The notes below the pieces were generated by a model. The model was not told where the DNA came from and did no database searches. It worked only from the letters and a program-made list of their open reading frames with translations. Both the position numbers and the translations under genes were made by a program. From the NCBI RefSeq assembly GCF_016651255.1, contig NZ_JAEKEG010000128.1:1-47602 (forward strand): a stretch of DNA of 47,602 bases, given 5' to 3'. Shown here piece by piece: positions 38,144 through 47,602 of the stretch. Every line of letters begins with the position of its first letter. Positions within the stretch are counted from its first letter, which is position 1. The DNA is from Pseudomonas sp. TH10. Its GTDB lineage: Bacteria; Pseudomonadota; Gammaproteobacteria; Pseudomonadales; Pseudomonadaceae.

Positions 38144-38254
38144 AGGGTTTGTGCGGGATTGAGTGTTCCAGGTCATTCACACCCTGAATACAAGACAACC
38201 TCCAATCCCCAGCTACTATTGTTGCCCAGCTCCTACCTATAAGAGGCTGCGCAC

Positions 38255-39403
38255 ATGAGTCTTTCCTCTTTCAAAATCGCCCACAAACTGATCACCGGTG
38301 CAGGTGCCATCGAGCAGCTGGCCGCTGAGCTCACCCGGCTGGACATCGACCACCCCCTGATCGTCACCGACGCTGCGCTGGTTAAATCCGGCACAGTCGA
38401 GCTCGCGCTGGCGCAATTGGGCGGTCGCACTTATGAGATCTTTGACCGGGTGTTGCCGGATCCGGAAATCGCCATCGTTGAAGATTGCATGCAGGTCTAT
38501 CGCGAAGGCGGGCACGACGGGCTCATCGGCCTGGGTGGTGGCAGTGCGATCGACATCGCCAAGAGTGTCGCAGCCTATGCCGGTTATCACGGTGCGCTTG
38601 AGGATTTGTTCGGTGTCGACCAGGTGCCCCGCAAAGGCCCGCCGTTGATCGCCATCCCCACGACTGCCGGTACCGGCTCGGAAGTGACCAATGTGGCGAT
38701 CCTGTCCGACAAGGTCGCACAGCTCAAAAAAGGAATTGTCAGCGACTATCTATTGCCGGATGTCGCGCTGGTCAGCCCGCAGATGACCCTGACTTGCCCA
38801 CGCAGTGTCACCGCCGCCAGTGGCGTTGACGCGCTGGTGCACGCCATCGAATCCTATTTGTCGGTGAACGCCTCGCCGATCACCGATTCCCTGGCCATCG
38901 GCGCGATCAAATTGATTGCCAAGGCGTTGCCCAAGGCCTATGCCAACGGCGCCAACCTGCAAGCGCGCGAAGACATGGCCACCGCGAGCCTGATGGCCGG
39001 CATGGCGTTCGGTAACGCCGGGGTCGGTGCGGTGCATGCGCTGGCGTATCCGCTGGGCGGGCGTTTCAATATTGCCCATGGCGTCAGCAACGCCTTGCTG
39101 CTGCCGTATGTCATGACCTGGAACAAAATGGCCTGCGTCGAACGCATGCAGGATATTGCCGAAGCCATGGGCGTGATGACCGCTCATCTGAGCGCTGCCG
39201 AGGCAGCAGACAAAGCCGTGCAGGCGATGACTGACCTGTGTGCGGCAGTGGAAATTCCCGTCGGGCTGCGCAGTTTCGGTGTACCGGAAGAAGCGATCCC
39301 GGCCATGGCTGTGGAAGCGGCGGGCATCGAGCGTTTGATGCGCAACAACCCACGCAAACTCAGCGCTGTGGACATCGAGAAGATCTATCGCGCGGCTTAC
39401 TGA
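38255..39403 (+). CDS. Iron-containing (group III) alcohol dehydrogenase
   Basis: A protein of 382 residues. The NAD-binding motif is GLGGGSAIDIAKS, followed by PTTAGTGSEVTNVAILSD. Iron ligands are expected in DALVHAIESY, GAVHALAYPLGG and NIAHGVSNALLLP. It oxidises an alcohol or reduces an aldehyde; the substrate cannot be read from sequence. The position after a polyamine-type importer and a solute-sensing two-component pair suggests use of an imported amine or alcohol, but that is inferred. Confidence 0.93.
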   Translation: MSLSSFKIAHKLITGAGAIEQLAAELTRLDIDHPLIVTDAALVKSGTVELALAQLGGRTYEIFDRVLPDPEIAIVEDCMQVYREGGHDGLIGLGGGSAIDIAKSVAAYAGYHGALEDLFGVDQVPRKGPPLIAIPTTAGTGSEVTNVAILSDKVAQLKKGIVSDYLLPDVALVSPQMTLTCPRSVTAASGVDALVHAIESYLSVNASPITDSLAIGAIKLIAKALPKAYANGANLQAREDMATASLMAGMAFGNAGVGAVHALAYPLGGRFNIAHGVSNALLLPYVMTWNKMACVERMQDIAEAMGVMTAHLSAAEAADKAVQAMTDLCAAVEIPVGLRSFGVPEEAIPAMAVEAAGIERLMRNNPRKLSAVDIEKIYRAAY

Positions 39404-39517
39404 GTCGCCGCCAGTCATCGGTCATGGCCCAACCCAATCATCGCAGTCACGGTGCGCGCGCGGAAACTTGAGGTATACAATGCGCGCCATCGTGATTTAG
39501 CTCAGAAAAGGTGCGTC

Positions 39518-40192
39518 ATGCAGCCCTTCGTAATTGCTCCGTCGATTCTCTCCGCCGACTTCGCCCGCCTCGGCGAAGAAGTAGACAATGTCCTCGCCGC
39601 AGGCGCCGACTTCGTTCACTTCGACGTCATGGACAACCACTACGTGCCCAACCTGACCATCGGCCCGATGGTGTGCGCGGCGTTGCGCAAGTACGGCGTC
39701 ACCGCGCCAATCGACGCACACCTGATGGTCAGCCCGGTGGATCGCATTGTCGGCGACTTCATCGAGGCCGGCGCCACCTATATCACCTTCCACCCGGAAG
39801 CCACGCTGCACGTCGATCGCTCGCTGCAACTGATCCGCGAGGGCGGTTGCAAGTCCGGTCTGGTGTTCAACCCGGCGACCCCGCTGGACGTGCTCAAGTA
39901 CGTAATCGACAAGGTCGACATGGTCCTGCTGATGAGCGTCAACCCGGGCTTCGGCGGGCAAAAGTTCATTCCCGGCACTCTCGATAAACTGCGCGAAGCG
40001 CGGGCGATCATCGATGCCTCGGGCCGCGACATCCGTCTGGAAATCGACGGCGGCGTCAACGTCAACAACATCCGTGAAATCGCTGCGGCTGGCGCCGACA
40101 CCTTTGTCGCCGGCTCGGCGATCTTTAACGCACCGAACTATCAGGAAGTCATCGACAAGATGCGTGCCGAACTGGCTCTGGCCCGTCCATGA
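39518..40192 (+). CDS. rpe: Rpe, ribulose-phosphate 3-epimerase
   Basis: A TIM-barrel enzyme of 224 residues that interconverts D-ribulose 5-phosphate and D-xylulose 5-phosphate. Motifs: [29 protein letters not shown] (metal site), [20 protein letters not shown] and EIDGGVN. The start at MQPFVIAPS has AAGG six bases upstream. It overlaps gph by four bases. Confidence 0.97.
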   Translation: MQPFVIAPSILSADFARLGEEVDNVLAAGADFVHFDVMDNHYVPNLTIGPMVCAALRKYGVTAPIDAHLMVSPVDRIVGDFIEAGATYITFHPEATLHVDRSLQLIREGGCKSGLVFNPATPLDVLKYVIDKVDMVLLMSVNPGFGGQKFIPGTLDKLREARAIIDASGRDIRLEIDGGVNVNNIREIAAAGADTFVAGSAIFNAPNYQEVIDKMRAELALARP

Positions 40193-41007
40193 GCGGTTTT
40201 GAGCAGCTGTTCCCGGGCAAACTGCCAAGGTTGGTGATGTTCGATCTGGATGGCACGCTGATCGACTCGGTTCCTGACCTGGCAGCGGCGGTGGACAACA
40301 TGCTGCTCTCCCTCGGCCGCAAGCCAGCGGGCATCGAGTCGGTGCGCGAGTGGGTTGGCAATGGCGCCCCCGTATTGGTGCGCCGGGCATTGGCCGGTGG
40401 TATCGATCATTCGGCGGTGGATGACGTCGAGGCCGAACATGCGCTCGAAGTGTTTATGGAAGCCTACGGCGCCAGCCATGCGTTGACCGTGGTCTATCCC
40501 GGCGTGCGCGACACCCTCAAGTGGCTGCAAAAGCAAGGCGTGGCCATGGCGCTGATCACCAACAAGCCGGAGCGCTTTGTCGCGCCACTGCTGGATCAGA
40601 TGAAAATCGGCCGTTACTTCAAGTGGATCATCGGCGGCGATACTTTGCCGCAGAAGAAGCCTGACCCGGCCGCGCTGTTCTTCGTGATGAAAATGGCCAA
40701 CATTCCGGCCTCGCAATCGTTGTTCGTCGGTGACTCGCGCAGCGATGTGCTGGCGGCGAAAGCGGCGGGGGTCAAATGTGTCGCGCTCAGCTATGGCTAC
40801 AACCATGGCCGGCCGATTGCCGAGGAGTCGCCGGCGCTGGTGATCGACGATCTGCGCAAGCTAATTCCCGGTTGCCTCGGTACGGCCGCTGAGATAACGT
40901 TGCCCGACGCTTCTCAATCTCCTTCTGGAAACGCCATCGTGGTGGTCACTCGCAAACTCTGGATGAAAGTCATCAAGGCCCTGGCCCGCTGGCGTTGGCG
41001 CGCCTGA
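40189..41007 (+). CDS. gph: Gph, phosphoglycolate phosphatase; its 3' end doubles as a trp-type leader
   Basis: A HAD-superfamily phosphatase of 272 residues that removes 2-phosphoglycolate. Motif I is [10 protein letters not shown], motif II is [10 protein letters not shown], motif III lies around [11 protein letters not shown], and motif IV is [16 protein letters not shown]. The conserved HAD domain ends near [12 protein letters not shown] further 40 or so residues end [16 protein letters not shown], a tryptophan- and arginine-rich tail nearly identical to the leader peptide before trpG. This tail therefore probably serves as the trpE leader. Confidence 0.94.
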   Translation: MSGFEQLFPGKLPRLVMFDLDGTLIDSVPDLAAAVDNMLLSLGRKPAGIESVREWVGNGAPVLVRRALAGGIDHSAVDDVEAEHALEVFMEAYGASHALTVVYPGVRDTLKWLQKQGVAMALITNKPERFVAPLLDQMKIGRYFKWIIGGDTLPQKKPDPAALFFVMKMANIPASQSLFVGDSRSDVLAAKAAGVKCVALSYGYNHGRPIAEESPALVIDDLRKLIPGCLGTAAEITLPDASQSPSGNAIVVVTRKLWMKVIKALARWRWRA

Positions 41008-41031
41008 CTTGTTCCTGGCCGGCCTGCCGGC
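40963..41031 (+). promoter_or_regulatory. trpE leader peptide (in frame with the gph 3' end) and attenuator-like hairpin
   Basis: An internal ATG at 40963 would give the 14-residue [14 protein letters not shown], with Trp codons at 40990-40992 and 40996-40998; a third Trp codon, 40960-40962, lies just upstream in the gph frame. After the stop, a GC-rich hairpin (GCCGG 41018-41022 with CCGGC 41027-41031) lies 47 bases before trpE. Its CGGCGCG could alternatively pair with the CGCGCC around the stop codon. Attenuation of trpE is known in Pseudomonas. No strong T run follows, so the mechanism here is inferred. Confidence 0.6.
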
Positions 41032-41077
41032 GCGTTTGCATACCTGACTGATTACACCTCACACCACGAGGCACCTC

Positions 41078-42559
41078 ATGATCCGCGAAGAATTCCTGCG
41101 CTTGGCCGCCGACGGCTACAACCGCATTCCGATGGCCTGCGAAACCCTGGCCGACTTCGACACGCCGCTGTCGATCTATCTGAAACTGGCCGACCAGCCG
41201 AACTCCTACTTGCTCGAATCGGTGCAGGGCGGGGAAAAGTGGGGCCGTTATTCGATCATCGGCCTGCCGTGCCGCACTGTGTTGCGGGTGCATGATCACC
41301 ACGTCAGCGTGACCCACGACGGAGTCGAAATCGAAACCCACGAGACGCAAGACCCGCTGGCCTTCGTCGAAGAATTCAAGGCGCGCTACAACGTGCCTAC
41401 CATTGCTGGTTTGCCACGCTTCAATGGCGGCCTGGTGGGTTACTTCGGTTATGACTGCGTGCGTTATGTCGAGAAACGCCTGGGCAAGTGTCCGAACCCG
41501 GACCCGCTGGGCGTGCCGGATATCCTGCTGATGGTCTCGGATGCGGTGGTGGTTTTCGACAACCTGGCCGGCAAGATGCACGCCATTGTCCTGGCTGATC
41601 CAGCGCAGGAAGGTGCATTCGAGCAGGGACAGGCACGCCTGCAGGAGTTGCTGGAGCAACTGCGCCAGCCAATCACTCCGCGCCGTGGCCTGGACTTCAG
41701 CAAGCAGCAAGCGGCGGACCCGGTGTTCCGCTCCAGCTTCACCCAGGACGATTACGAAAAAGCCGTCGACACCATCAAGGAATACATCCTCGCTGGTGAT
41801 TGCATGCAGGTCGTACCTTCCCAGCGCATGTCGATCGACTTCAAGGCGGCACCGATTGATCTGTACCGGGCGCTGCGCTGCTTCAACCCGACGCCCTACA
41901 TGTACTTCTTCAACTTCGGCGATTTCCATGTCGTCGGCAGTTCGCCGGAAGTGCTGGTGCGAGTCGAGGACAACCTGATCACCGTGCGCCCGATTGCCGG
42001 CACACGCCCACGTGGCGCGACTGAAGAGGCGGATCTGGCGCTGGAAGAAGACCTGCTGTCGGACGACAAAGAGATCGCCGAGCACTTGATGCTGATCGAT
42101 CTGGGCCGTAACGATACTGGCCGCGTTTCGGAAATCGGCTCGGTGAAACTCACCGAGAAAATGGTCATCGAGCGTTATTCGAACGTGATGCATATCGTTT
42201 CCAACGTCACCGGGCAATTGAAAGCCGGGCTGACCGCGATGGACGCGCTGCGGGCAATTCTGCCGGCGGGCACCTTGTCCGGCGCGCCGAAGATTCGTGC
42301 GATGGAAATCATCGACGAGCTGGAACCGGTCAAACGCGGAGTCTACGGTGGAGCGGTGGGTTATTTTGCCTGGAACGGTAATATGGACACCGCCATCGCG
42401 ATCCGCACGGCGGTGATCAAGGATGGCGAGCTGCACGTGCAGGCCGGTGGCGGGATCGTTGCCGACTCGGTGCCGGCACTGGAATGGGAAGAAACGTTGA
42501 ACAAGCGACGCGCCATGTTCCGCGCGGTGGCGCTGGCCGAGCAAACCCCGGACGCATGA
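41078..42559 (+). CDS. trpE: TrpE, anthranilate synthase component I
   Basis: A protein of 493 residues that converts chorismate to anthranilate with TrpG. The N-terminal [16 protein letters not shown] contains the LLES element that binds feedback-inhibiting tryptophan. The C-terminal chorismate domain has [21 protein letters not shown] (Ala, as in anthranilate synthases), [15 protein letters not shown] and [25 protein letters not shown] lies seven bases before the ATG. It follows the leader-like end of gph. Confidence 0.97.
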   Translation: MIREEFLRLAADGYNRIPMACETLADFDTPLSIYLKLADQPNSYLLESVQGGEKWGRYSIIGLPCRTVLRVHDHHVSVTHDGVEIETHETQDPLAFVEEFKARYNVPTIAGLPRFNGGLVGYFGYDCVRYVEKRLGKCPNPDPLGVPDILLMVSDAVVVFDNLAGKMHAIVLADPAQEGAFEQGQARLQELLEQLRQPITPRRGLDFSKQQAADPVFRSSFTQDDYEKAVDTIKEYILAGDCMQVVPSQRMSIDFKAAPIDLYRALRCFNPTPYMYFFNFGDFHVVGSSPEVLVRVEDNLITVRPIAGTRPRGATEEADLALEEDLLSDDKEIAEHLMLIDLGRNDTGRVSEIGSVKLTEKMVIERYSNVMHIVSNVTGQLKAGLTAMDALRAILPAGTLSGAPKIRAMEIIDELEPVKRGVYGGAVGYFAWNGNMDTAIAIRTAVIKDGELHVQAGGGIVADSVPALEWEETLNKRRAMFRAVALAEQTPDA

Positions 42560-42582
42560 GTTGACACAAAGGGGGCACCCCC

Positions 42583-42616
42583 AAAAAAGCGGCGCCTGAA
42601 AGGGCGCCGCTTTTTT
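42583..42616. terminator. Bidirectional intrinsic terminator between trpE and estA
   Basis: AAAAAA, then GCGGCGCC (42589-42596), a 6-base loop, GGCGCCGC (42603-42610) and TTTTTT. The perfect 8-bp GC stem with A6 and T6 flanks works on both strands for the convergent genes. Confidence 0.95.
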
Positions 42617-42633
42617 GCCTGTCGACCGGCGGA

Positions 42634-44541
42634 TCAGAAATCCAGCGCCACACCCAGGTTTACGCCTTGTTGGGTAAAGTCGTCATCCTTGCGAATGATG
42701 TAGCTCGCGCGCAGTGCGAGGTCTCTGGTGAGGTTGTGACTTACCCCCAGATTCACCCGGTTCAAATGACTCTGCGGGGTATAGCCTTGCAGGGTGAAAT
42801 CATTGGCCGGCAAGCTGTTGAGGGCGATGTTGATTTTCTGCACATCGTCCTCGTACTCGCGCTCGTAGGCATACTCACCAAACACCCGGGTTTGCGAGGT
42901 GATCTGGTACTTGCCCTGCAGGCCAACGCCCAGGCGTTTCGAGTTACGGGTCTGGTCATCAAAACTCAACGCGGTTGCGCGATTGCTATTCTCCGAGTAA
43001 CCGTCGACTTCCACCTTGGCGTAATCGGCACTGACAAACGGTGACAGGTGCCACTCGCTGCCTGGTTGGGCAATGTCGTAGCCAATGCGCGTGCTGAATG
43101 CCCACATATGCCCGTCAGTATCGCCTTTCTCGGCACCTTCGCCGGCGCCCAGGTCGAACTTGCGCTTGAGGTTGTCGTAGTCCAGCTTTGCGCCTGTCAG
43201 CGCAGCATCCGCCCACCAGCGGTTCTGCTGGAACTGCGCGAACGCCGTACCCATGTAGGAATTGAGTTTGTAGTCCGAGTCGGCGTCGCCGGCTTCAAGT
43301 TTCTGGTGATAGAGACCGGCCGCTACGCCGACGCGCCACGCTTCATTGAGGCGATAGCTGCCGCCGATGTTCAGGTTGTAACCATTGCCGTCGGCGCTTG
43401 CCGCACTGTGCTGGTCGTCGAAGTCCTGATGCTGGCCACCGCCGGCGACAATCGCCCGCCATTGGCCGACGCCTTGCCAGTTCTCCCAGTCAGCCAGCCA
43501 TTGGTTACGCAGTTCGTCCTGATGCGCACGCAAAGTGCCCTGGGCCATTTCCGGCAACAGGGTCAATTCCCATGGGGCGGCGAGCAGTGAGTAGGCGTAG
43601 TCGGCAATCAGGCGCTGGCCGGCTTCGGTCGGGTGCACCGCATCGTTGTAGATCAGCTTGGTCGGATCTGGCGTTGCGCTGTTGATGCCGTACCTGGCGT
43701 TCTCGGTGCAACTGTTGCCGCTGAAGCAAGTGGCCGTCAGGTTCTGATCGGTAGCAAGACCGAAACGTCCCGGATCCGCAAAGCTCTCCTGCAGCAGCAG
43801 GGGGATGTTCAGCGGGATGATTTCGGCGTTGATGCCCTGCAGGCGCTGCACCAGCTGCAGGTTGAACTGATTGCTGAGCTGGGTGGCGGCCGTTTGCAGG
43901 CCGGTGCCATTGATGGCCGGCGTCAGGCCGATGTCCGGCAGCAACCAGACCATCACGTATTTCGCGCCGGCGGTCTGCAGCACTTGCACACTGTCGGCCA
44001 GGCGGTCTGCGGCGGCGTTCGCCTGGGCGGGGTTGAGGATGCGCCCCTGAAGGAAGTCGTTACCACCTCCCGAGAGGTAGTACAGCGCATTTGGGTCAGC
44101 CTGGAAATTGTTCGACGGCAGATAACCGACCCGGGTGCGCTCCCCTGTAGCGGACTGGGTGGTGATCGAGTCAAGGATCTGGTCGGTGCGGTAGCCGCCG
44201 ACCGCCCAGTTGTTACCATCCGCCAAACCCTGGTTGGCCCGCACGGCCGACGTCGACGCTGCGGTTTCGTCGGCAGAGAACCCGAGTCGGCCACCCAGCA
44301 ATTGGGTAGAGTTGAGCGAGCGCGACTCGCCGCTGCCATCCTGATAAACCGGCCCCGTCCGGTTGGTGTAGCGCTGGGTCGCACCTGCCGGCCCGCCTGA
44401 ATCGGTAAAGGTCCCGGCATCGTTGAGGCTGTCGCCGAACACGACAAAATTGGAGTATGGGTTGGGAGCGGCGATCGCTTGGGTGCAGGCCAGTGCGAGC
44501 AAGCAGCCGGCCAGCGGTACAAACAACGTCTGTTTGATCAT
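42634..44541 (-). CDS. estA: EstA, GDSL-type autotransporter esterase
   Basis: A protein of about 635 residues. A signal peptide ([24 protein letters not shown]) precedes a GDSL lipase passenger with the nucleophile in [13 protein letters not shown], block III GGGNDF, and the Asp/His pair in [12 protein letters not shown]-terminal autotransporter beta barrel (about residues 365-635) ends in the aromatic terminus ALDF for BAM recognition. It is outer-membrane anchored and in Pseudomonas is linked to rhamnolipid production and motility. I start at the ATG at 44541 (GGA seven bases upstream) rather than a TTG at 44547. Confidence 0.95.
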   Translation of the reverse strand: MIKQTLFVPLAGCLLALACTQAIAAPNPYSNFVVFGDSLNDAGTFTDSGGPAGATQRYTNRTGPVYQDGSGESRSLNSTQLLGGRLGFSADETAASTSAVRANQGLADGNNWAVGGYRTDQILDSITTQSATGERTRVGYLPSNNFQADPNALYYLSGGGNDFLQGRILNPAQANAAADRLADSVQVLQTAGAKYVMVWLLPDIGLTPAINGTGLQTAATQLSNQFNLQLVQRLQGINAEIIPLNIPLLLQESFADPGRFGLATDQNLTATCFSGNSCTENARYGINSATPDPTKLIYNDAVHPTEAGQRLIADYAYSLLAAPWELTLLPEMAQGTLRAHQDELRNQWLADWENWQGVGQWRAIVAGGGQHQDFDDQHSAASADGNGYNLNIGGSYRLNEAWRVGVAAGLYHQKLEAGDADSDYKLNSYMGTAFAQFQQNRWWADAALTGAKLDYDNLKRKFDLGAGEGAEKGDTDGHMWAFSTRIGYDIAQPGSEWHLSPFVSADYAKVEVDGYSENSNRATALSFDDQTRNSKRLGVGLQGKYQITSQTRVFGEYAYEREYEDDVQKINIALNSLPANDFTLQGYTPQSHLNRVNLGVSHNLTRDLALRASYIIRKDDDFTQQGVNLGVALDF

Positions 44542-44698
44542 GAGCAAGTCCGTTTATTTATTGTTGTAGGTGAACGAAACGACAGTACCAAAAACTTGCG
44601 GCCTAGTGCCATCGGTCGCGAACCCTCCTGTAGATTTCTCCCCCGCAGGCCCCGCCATATTGCACGCCTCGCCCAGCTAAGTTACTGTGCCGGAACGT

Positions 44699-44785
44699 AT
44701 GAACGAGACCTTCCCCGTGTTGATCACCAGCAAACTTCTGGATCAAGTCATCAAGGCACACGCCCGCTGGCGTTGGCGCGCCTGA
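44699..44785 (+). CDS. trpGDC leader peptide (28 residues)
   Basis: A short ORF starting [15 protein letters not shown] and ending [13 protein letters not shown], with two Trp codons (44768-44770 and 44774-44776) near its end, 163 bases before trpG. It shares the 3' coding stretch GCCCGCTGGCGTTGGCGCGC and stop with the gph tail before trpE, so the two leaders are homologous. GGAA lies three bases before the ATG. Ribosome stalling at the Trp codons would control downstream transcription; attenuation of trpGDC is reported in P. putida. Confidence 0.75.
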   Translation: MNETFPVLITSKLLDQVIKAHARWRWRA

Positions 44786-44795
44786 ATCTTTTCTG

Positions 44796-44808
44796 CCGGC
44801 CCCGCCGG
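44796..44808 (+). promoter_or_regulatory. Attenuator-like hairpin after the trpGDC leader
   Basis: CCGGC (44796-44800) and GCCGG (44804-44808) around CCC lie 10 bases after the leader stop, in the same place as the hairpin before trpE. Only short T stretches follow. A further possible pairing, GGCGCTG with CAGCGCC, lies downstream before trpG. Confidence 0.45.
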
Positions 44809-44948
44809 ATCTGTATCGCTTTGCCTTCCTTGCCCGTTTGAAATGCCGCTGTGCCGGCGCTGTTCCTGCGTCCGACATCGTGCAGCGCCCTGCGGGCAAG
44901 TCACCTGAAGGCTGTCTTCAAGTCAGAATTCAAGAGGTTCGAAACGCC

Positions 44949-45542
44949 ATGTTGCTGATGATCGACAACTACGACTCTTTTACTTACAACGTTGTGCAAT
45001 ACCTCGGCGAGCTGGGTGCCGAAGTCAAAGTCGTGCGCAACGACGAATTGACCGTCGCCGAGATCGAAGCGCTCAAGCCTGAGCGTATCGTGGTGTCCCC
45101 AGGCCCTTGCACACCGACCGAAGCCGGCATCTCCATCGAAGCCATCAAACACTTCGCCGGCAAACTGCCGATCCTCGGCGTCTGCCTCGGCCACCAGTCC
45201 ATCGGCCAGGCTTTTGGTGGTGATGTCGTGCGCGCCCGCCAAGTCATGCACGGTAAGACTAGCCCGGTATTCCACGAGGACAAGGGCGTTTTCGAAGGTC
45301 TGAATCATCCGCTGACAGTCACCCGCTACCACTCGCTGATCGTCAAGCACGATACTTTGCCCGATTGCCTGGAGCTGACCGCGTGGACGCAACACGATGA
45401 CGGTTCGGTCGACGAAATCATGGGCCTGCGTCACAAGACCCTGAACATTGAGGGCGTACAGTTCCACCCCGAGTCGATTCTGACCGAGCAGGGTCATGAA
45501 CTGTTTGCCAACTTCCTCAAACAAACCGGCGGCACGCGCTAA
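44949..45542 (+). CDS. trpG: TrpG, anthranilate synthase component II (glutamine amidotransferase)
   Basis: A class I glutaminase of 197 residues with the nucleophile in [15 protein letters not shown] and the His/Glu pair in [10 protein letters not shown]. It supplies ammonia to TrpE. No separate pabA is visible here, so it may also serve PabB, which is a possibility only. I start at [14 protein letters not shown]; the frame is open upstream to 44838 but without protein-like sequence. trpD follows nine bases later. Confidence 0.97.
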   Translation: MLLMIDNYDSFTYNVVQYLGELGAEVKVVRNDELTVAEIEALKPERIVVSPGPCTPTEAGISIEAIKHFAGKLPILGVCLGHQSIGQAFGGDVVRARQVMHGKTSPVFHEDKGVFEGLNHPLTVTRYHSLIVKHDTLPDCLELTAWTQHDDGSVDEIMGLRHKTLNIEGVQFHPESILTEQGHELFANFLKQTGGTR

Positions 45543-45551
45543 GGACTTCCC

Positions 45552-46601
45552 ATGAATATCAAGACAGCCCTGAGCCGTATCGTCGATCACCTCGATCTCA
45601 GCACCGATGAAATGCGCGACGTGATGCGCGAAATCATGACCGGCCAATGCACCGACGCGCAGATTGGCGCGTTCATGATGGCCATGCGCATGAAAAGCGA
45701 GAGCATCGACGAAATCGTCGGCGCTGTATCGGTGATGCGCGAGCTGGCCGATCAAGTCGAACTCAAGACCCTCGACGGCGTGGTCGATGTCGTGGGTACC
45801 GGTGGTGACGGTGCGAATATCTTCAACGTATCGACAGCGTCCTCGTTCGTTGTCGCGGCAGCCGGTTGCACCGTGGCCAAACACGGTAACCGTGCAGTTT
45901 CGGGCAAGAGCGGCAGCGCCGACTTGCTGGAAGCCGCGGGTATCTATCTGAACCTGACGCCTGTTCAGGTCGCCCGTTGCATCGACAACGTCGGCATCGG
46001 TTTCATGTTTGCCCAGACCCACCACAAAGCCATGAAGTACGCTGCCGGCCCGCGCCGCGATCTCGGTCTGCGTACGCTGTTCAACATGCTCGGCCCGCTT
46101 ACGAATCCGGCCGGTGTGAAACATCAGGTAGTGGGCGTTTTCACTCAGGCGCTGTGCCGGCCATTAGCCGAAGTACTGCAACGTCTGGGTAGCAAGCACG
46201 TGCTGGTGGTGCATTCGAAAGATGGTCTTGACGAGTTCAGTCTCGCCGCGCCGACGTTCGTTGCCGAGCTGAAGAACAACGAAATCACTGAGTATTGGGT
46301 CGAGCCAGAAGATCTGGGCATGAAGAGCCAGAGCCTGCACGGTCTCTCGGTCGAAGGACCGGAAGCTTCGCTGGCGCTCATCCGCGATGCTTTGGGCAAG
46401 CGCAAGACCGAAAACGGCCAGAAAGCCGCCGAAATGATTGTGCTCAACGCCGGCGCGGCGCTGTACGCCGCCGACGTCGCCAGCAGTTTGAAACAGGGTG
46501 TCGAGCTTGCGCACGACGCTCTGCACACCGGCCTCGCTCGGGAGAAACTCGAGGAGCTGGGTGCCTTTACCGCGGTATTCAGAGTGGAGAATGAAGGATG
46601 A
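45552..46601 (+). CDS. trpD: TrpD, anthranilate phosphoribosyltransferase
   Basis: A protein of 349 residues that transfers phosphoribose from PRPP to anthranilate. The PRPP and anthranilate sites are visible in [44 protein letters not shown], and [35 protein letters not shown]. Its stop overlaps the trpC ATG (46598-46601). Confidence 0.98.
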   Translation: MNIKTALSRIVDHLDLSTDEMRDVMREIMTGQCTDAQIGAFMMAMRMKSESIDEIVGAVSVMRELADQVELKTLDGVVDVVGTGGDGANIFNVSTASSFVVAAAGCTVAKHGNRAVSGKSGSADLLEAAGIYLNLTPVQVARCIDNVGIGFMFAQTHHKAMKYAAGPRRDLGLRTLFNMLGPLTNPAGVKHQVVGVFTQALCRPLAEVLQRLGSKHVLVVHSKDGLDEFSLAAPTFVAELKNNEITEYWVEPEDLGMKSQSLHGLSVEGPEASLALIRDALGKRKTENGQKAAEMIVLNAGAALYAADVASSLKQGVELAHDALHTGLAREKLEELGAFTAVFRVENEG

Positions 46602-47433
46602 GTGTACCGACGGTTCTGGAAAACATTCTGGCCCGCAAAGTCCAGGAGGTCGCCGAGCGTAGCGCCCGCGTCAGCCTGAGCGAGCTGGAAAGTCTGGCCA
46701 AGGCGGCCGATGCCCCCGTGGTTTTGCCAACGCATTGATCGCCCAGGCCAAGTCGAAGCAGCCTGCCGTCATCGCTGAAATCAAGAAGGCCTCACCCAGC
46801 AAAGGTGTGATCCGCGAGAACTTCGTACCTGCCGATATCGCCAGAAGCTACGAAAAGGGCGGCGCCACCTGCCTGTCGGTACTCACTGATATCGATTACT
46901 TCCAGGGTGCCGATGCTTATCTGCAGCAGGCGCGAGCGGCGTGCAAACTGCCGGTAATCCGCAAGGACTTCATGATCGACCCTTATCAGATCATTGAAGC
47001 TCGCGCGCTGGGCGCCGACTGCGTGTTGCTGATCGTCTCCGCACTGGATGACGTGAAAATGGCCGAACTGGCTGCCGTGGCCAAAGGCGTTGGCCTGGAT
47101 GTGCTGGTAGAAGTACATGACGGCGATGAGCTCGAGCGCGCGTTGAAAACCCTCGACACGCCGTTGGTCGGGGTCAACAACCGCAATCTGCATACCTTCG
47201 AAGTCAGCCTGGAAACCACCCTCGACCTGCTGCCGCGCATTCCGCGCGATCGTCTGGTGATCACCGAGAGCGGCATCCTCAACCGCGCCGACGTCGAGCT
47301 GATGGAAATCAGCGACGTCTACGCGTTCCTTGTGGGCGAAGCGTTCATGCGCGCCGAAAGCCCGGGGACTGAACTGCAGCGACTGTTCTTCCCGGAGCGT
47401 GGTGTTCCAATCAGCGGTTCGACCCTCGACTGA
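46598..47433 (+). CDS. trpC: TrpC, indole-3-glycerol-phosphate synthase, frameshifted
   Basis: A TIM-barrel enzyme, monofunctional as in pseudomonads. It starts [21 protein letters not shown] from the ATG overlapping trpD. The C5 run at 46713-46717 lacks one base; with six Cs the frame reads [34 protein letters not shown] and continues through [22 protein letters not shown] and ITESGI to the end. As given the first frame ends at about codon 46. This is probably a sequencing error, because the rest is fully conserved and the enzyme is needed for tryptophan synthesis. Confidence 0.94.
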
Positions 47434-47457
47434 GTGCATTTTCGTAGGCAACCCAAT

Positions 47458-47488
47458 CCCTGTGGGAGCGGGGTTGCCCGCGAAGAGG
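47458..47488. repeat. REP unit downstream of trpC
   Basis: CCCTGTGGGAGCGGGGTTGC followed by CCGCGAAGAGG, a single Pseudomonas REP between the trpC stop and the next ORF. Confidence 0.8.
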
Positions 47489-47530
47489 CCATCAAGAACC
47501 CCACAGACGTCATGTCTTGCTGAGTCATCC

Positions 47531-47602
47531 ATGCCCCAGCCAATCTCTCATTCTGTAGAAGCCGGCTTGCTCGCCGAACAGGACCTGCTGGCGCAGATCT
47601 GC
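47531..47602 (+). CDS. Unidentified ORF, 5' end only
   Basis: Twenty-four open codons from an ATG to the window edge (MPQPISHSVEAGLLAEQDLL and onward). I do not recognise the protein. The codon use is plausible for a gene, but the piece is too short to be sure, and no strong Shine-Dalgarno precedes it. Confidence 0.3.
   Translation, partial: MPQPISHSVEAGLLAEQDLLAQIC

Noticed and set aside
36645..38198. Open frame of 517 codons on the minus strand, His/Gln/Arg-rich
   Set aside because: Mirror of the hydrophobic permease genes; such composition is expected from antisense reading of membrane protein codons.
40973..42544. Open frame of 523 codons antisense to trpE
   Set aside because: No family motifs, and trpE on the other strand is certain.
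44838..44948. Upstream extension of trpG
   Set aside because: [14 protein letters not shown] is the universal TrpG/PabA N-terminus; the upstream residues lie in the leader region.

Overview
The window is chromosomal DNA of a Pseudomonas, most probably of the P. fluorescens group. The grounds are the GC-rich coding bias, the gene orders lptD-surA-pdxA-rsmA-apaG-apaH, rpe-gph-trpE-estA-trpGDC and prkA-yeaH-spoVR, and the many Pseudomonas-type REP palindromes (GCGGGCAAGCCCGCTCCCAC and GTAGGAGCTGCCG types). Almost all of it is core metabolism or envelope biogenesis. The only clearly mobile piece is one IS110-family element.

Layout. 1-6432 (minus): a methylcitrate-cycle operon, GntR regulator-prpB-prpC-acnD-prpF, for propionyl-CoA, with palindromic operator candidates upstream. 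6731-9794 (plus): a three-gene cassette of a retropepsin-like protease, an inactive transglutaminase fused to a membrane domain, and an ATP-grasp ligase. 9801-11138: pabB. 11161-12314: an IS110 element sitting exactly inside a REP palindrome, with a readable bridge RNA. 12369-18557 (minus): cca, then spoVR, yeaH and prkA. 18852-26491 (minus): glpE, apaH, apaG, rsmA, pdxA, surA, lptD. 26622-29077 (plus): amgK-murU peptidoglycan recycling and a DjlA-like protein. 29083-30069 (minus): a DUF3530 protein. 30143-39403 (plus): a solute-sensing histidine kinase, a LuxR-type response regulator, a polyamine-type ABC importer and an iron-dependent alcohol dehydrogenase. 39518-47433: rpe, gph, trpE, the autotransporter esterase estA (minus), and trpG-trpD-trpC, with tryptophan-rich leader peptides before trpE and trpG. 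The window ends in the first codons of an unidentified ORF.

The strongest observation is the IS110 element. Its 5' noncoding end folds into two internal loops. The first carries guides matching both halves of the interrupted REP target. The second carries guides matching both ends of the element itself. This is the architecture known from the IS621 bridge RNA, read here from sequence alone.

The window also carries seven single-base indels, mostly in homopolymer runs, that break prpF (three times), glpE, rsmA, amgK and trpC. In every case the protein resumes at once in another frame, so base-calling errors in the assembly are more likely than real gene loss. These genes should be read as probably intact in the organism.
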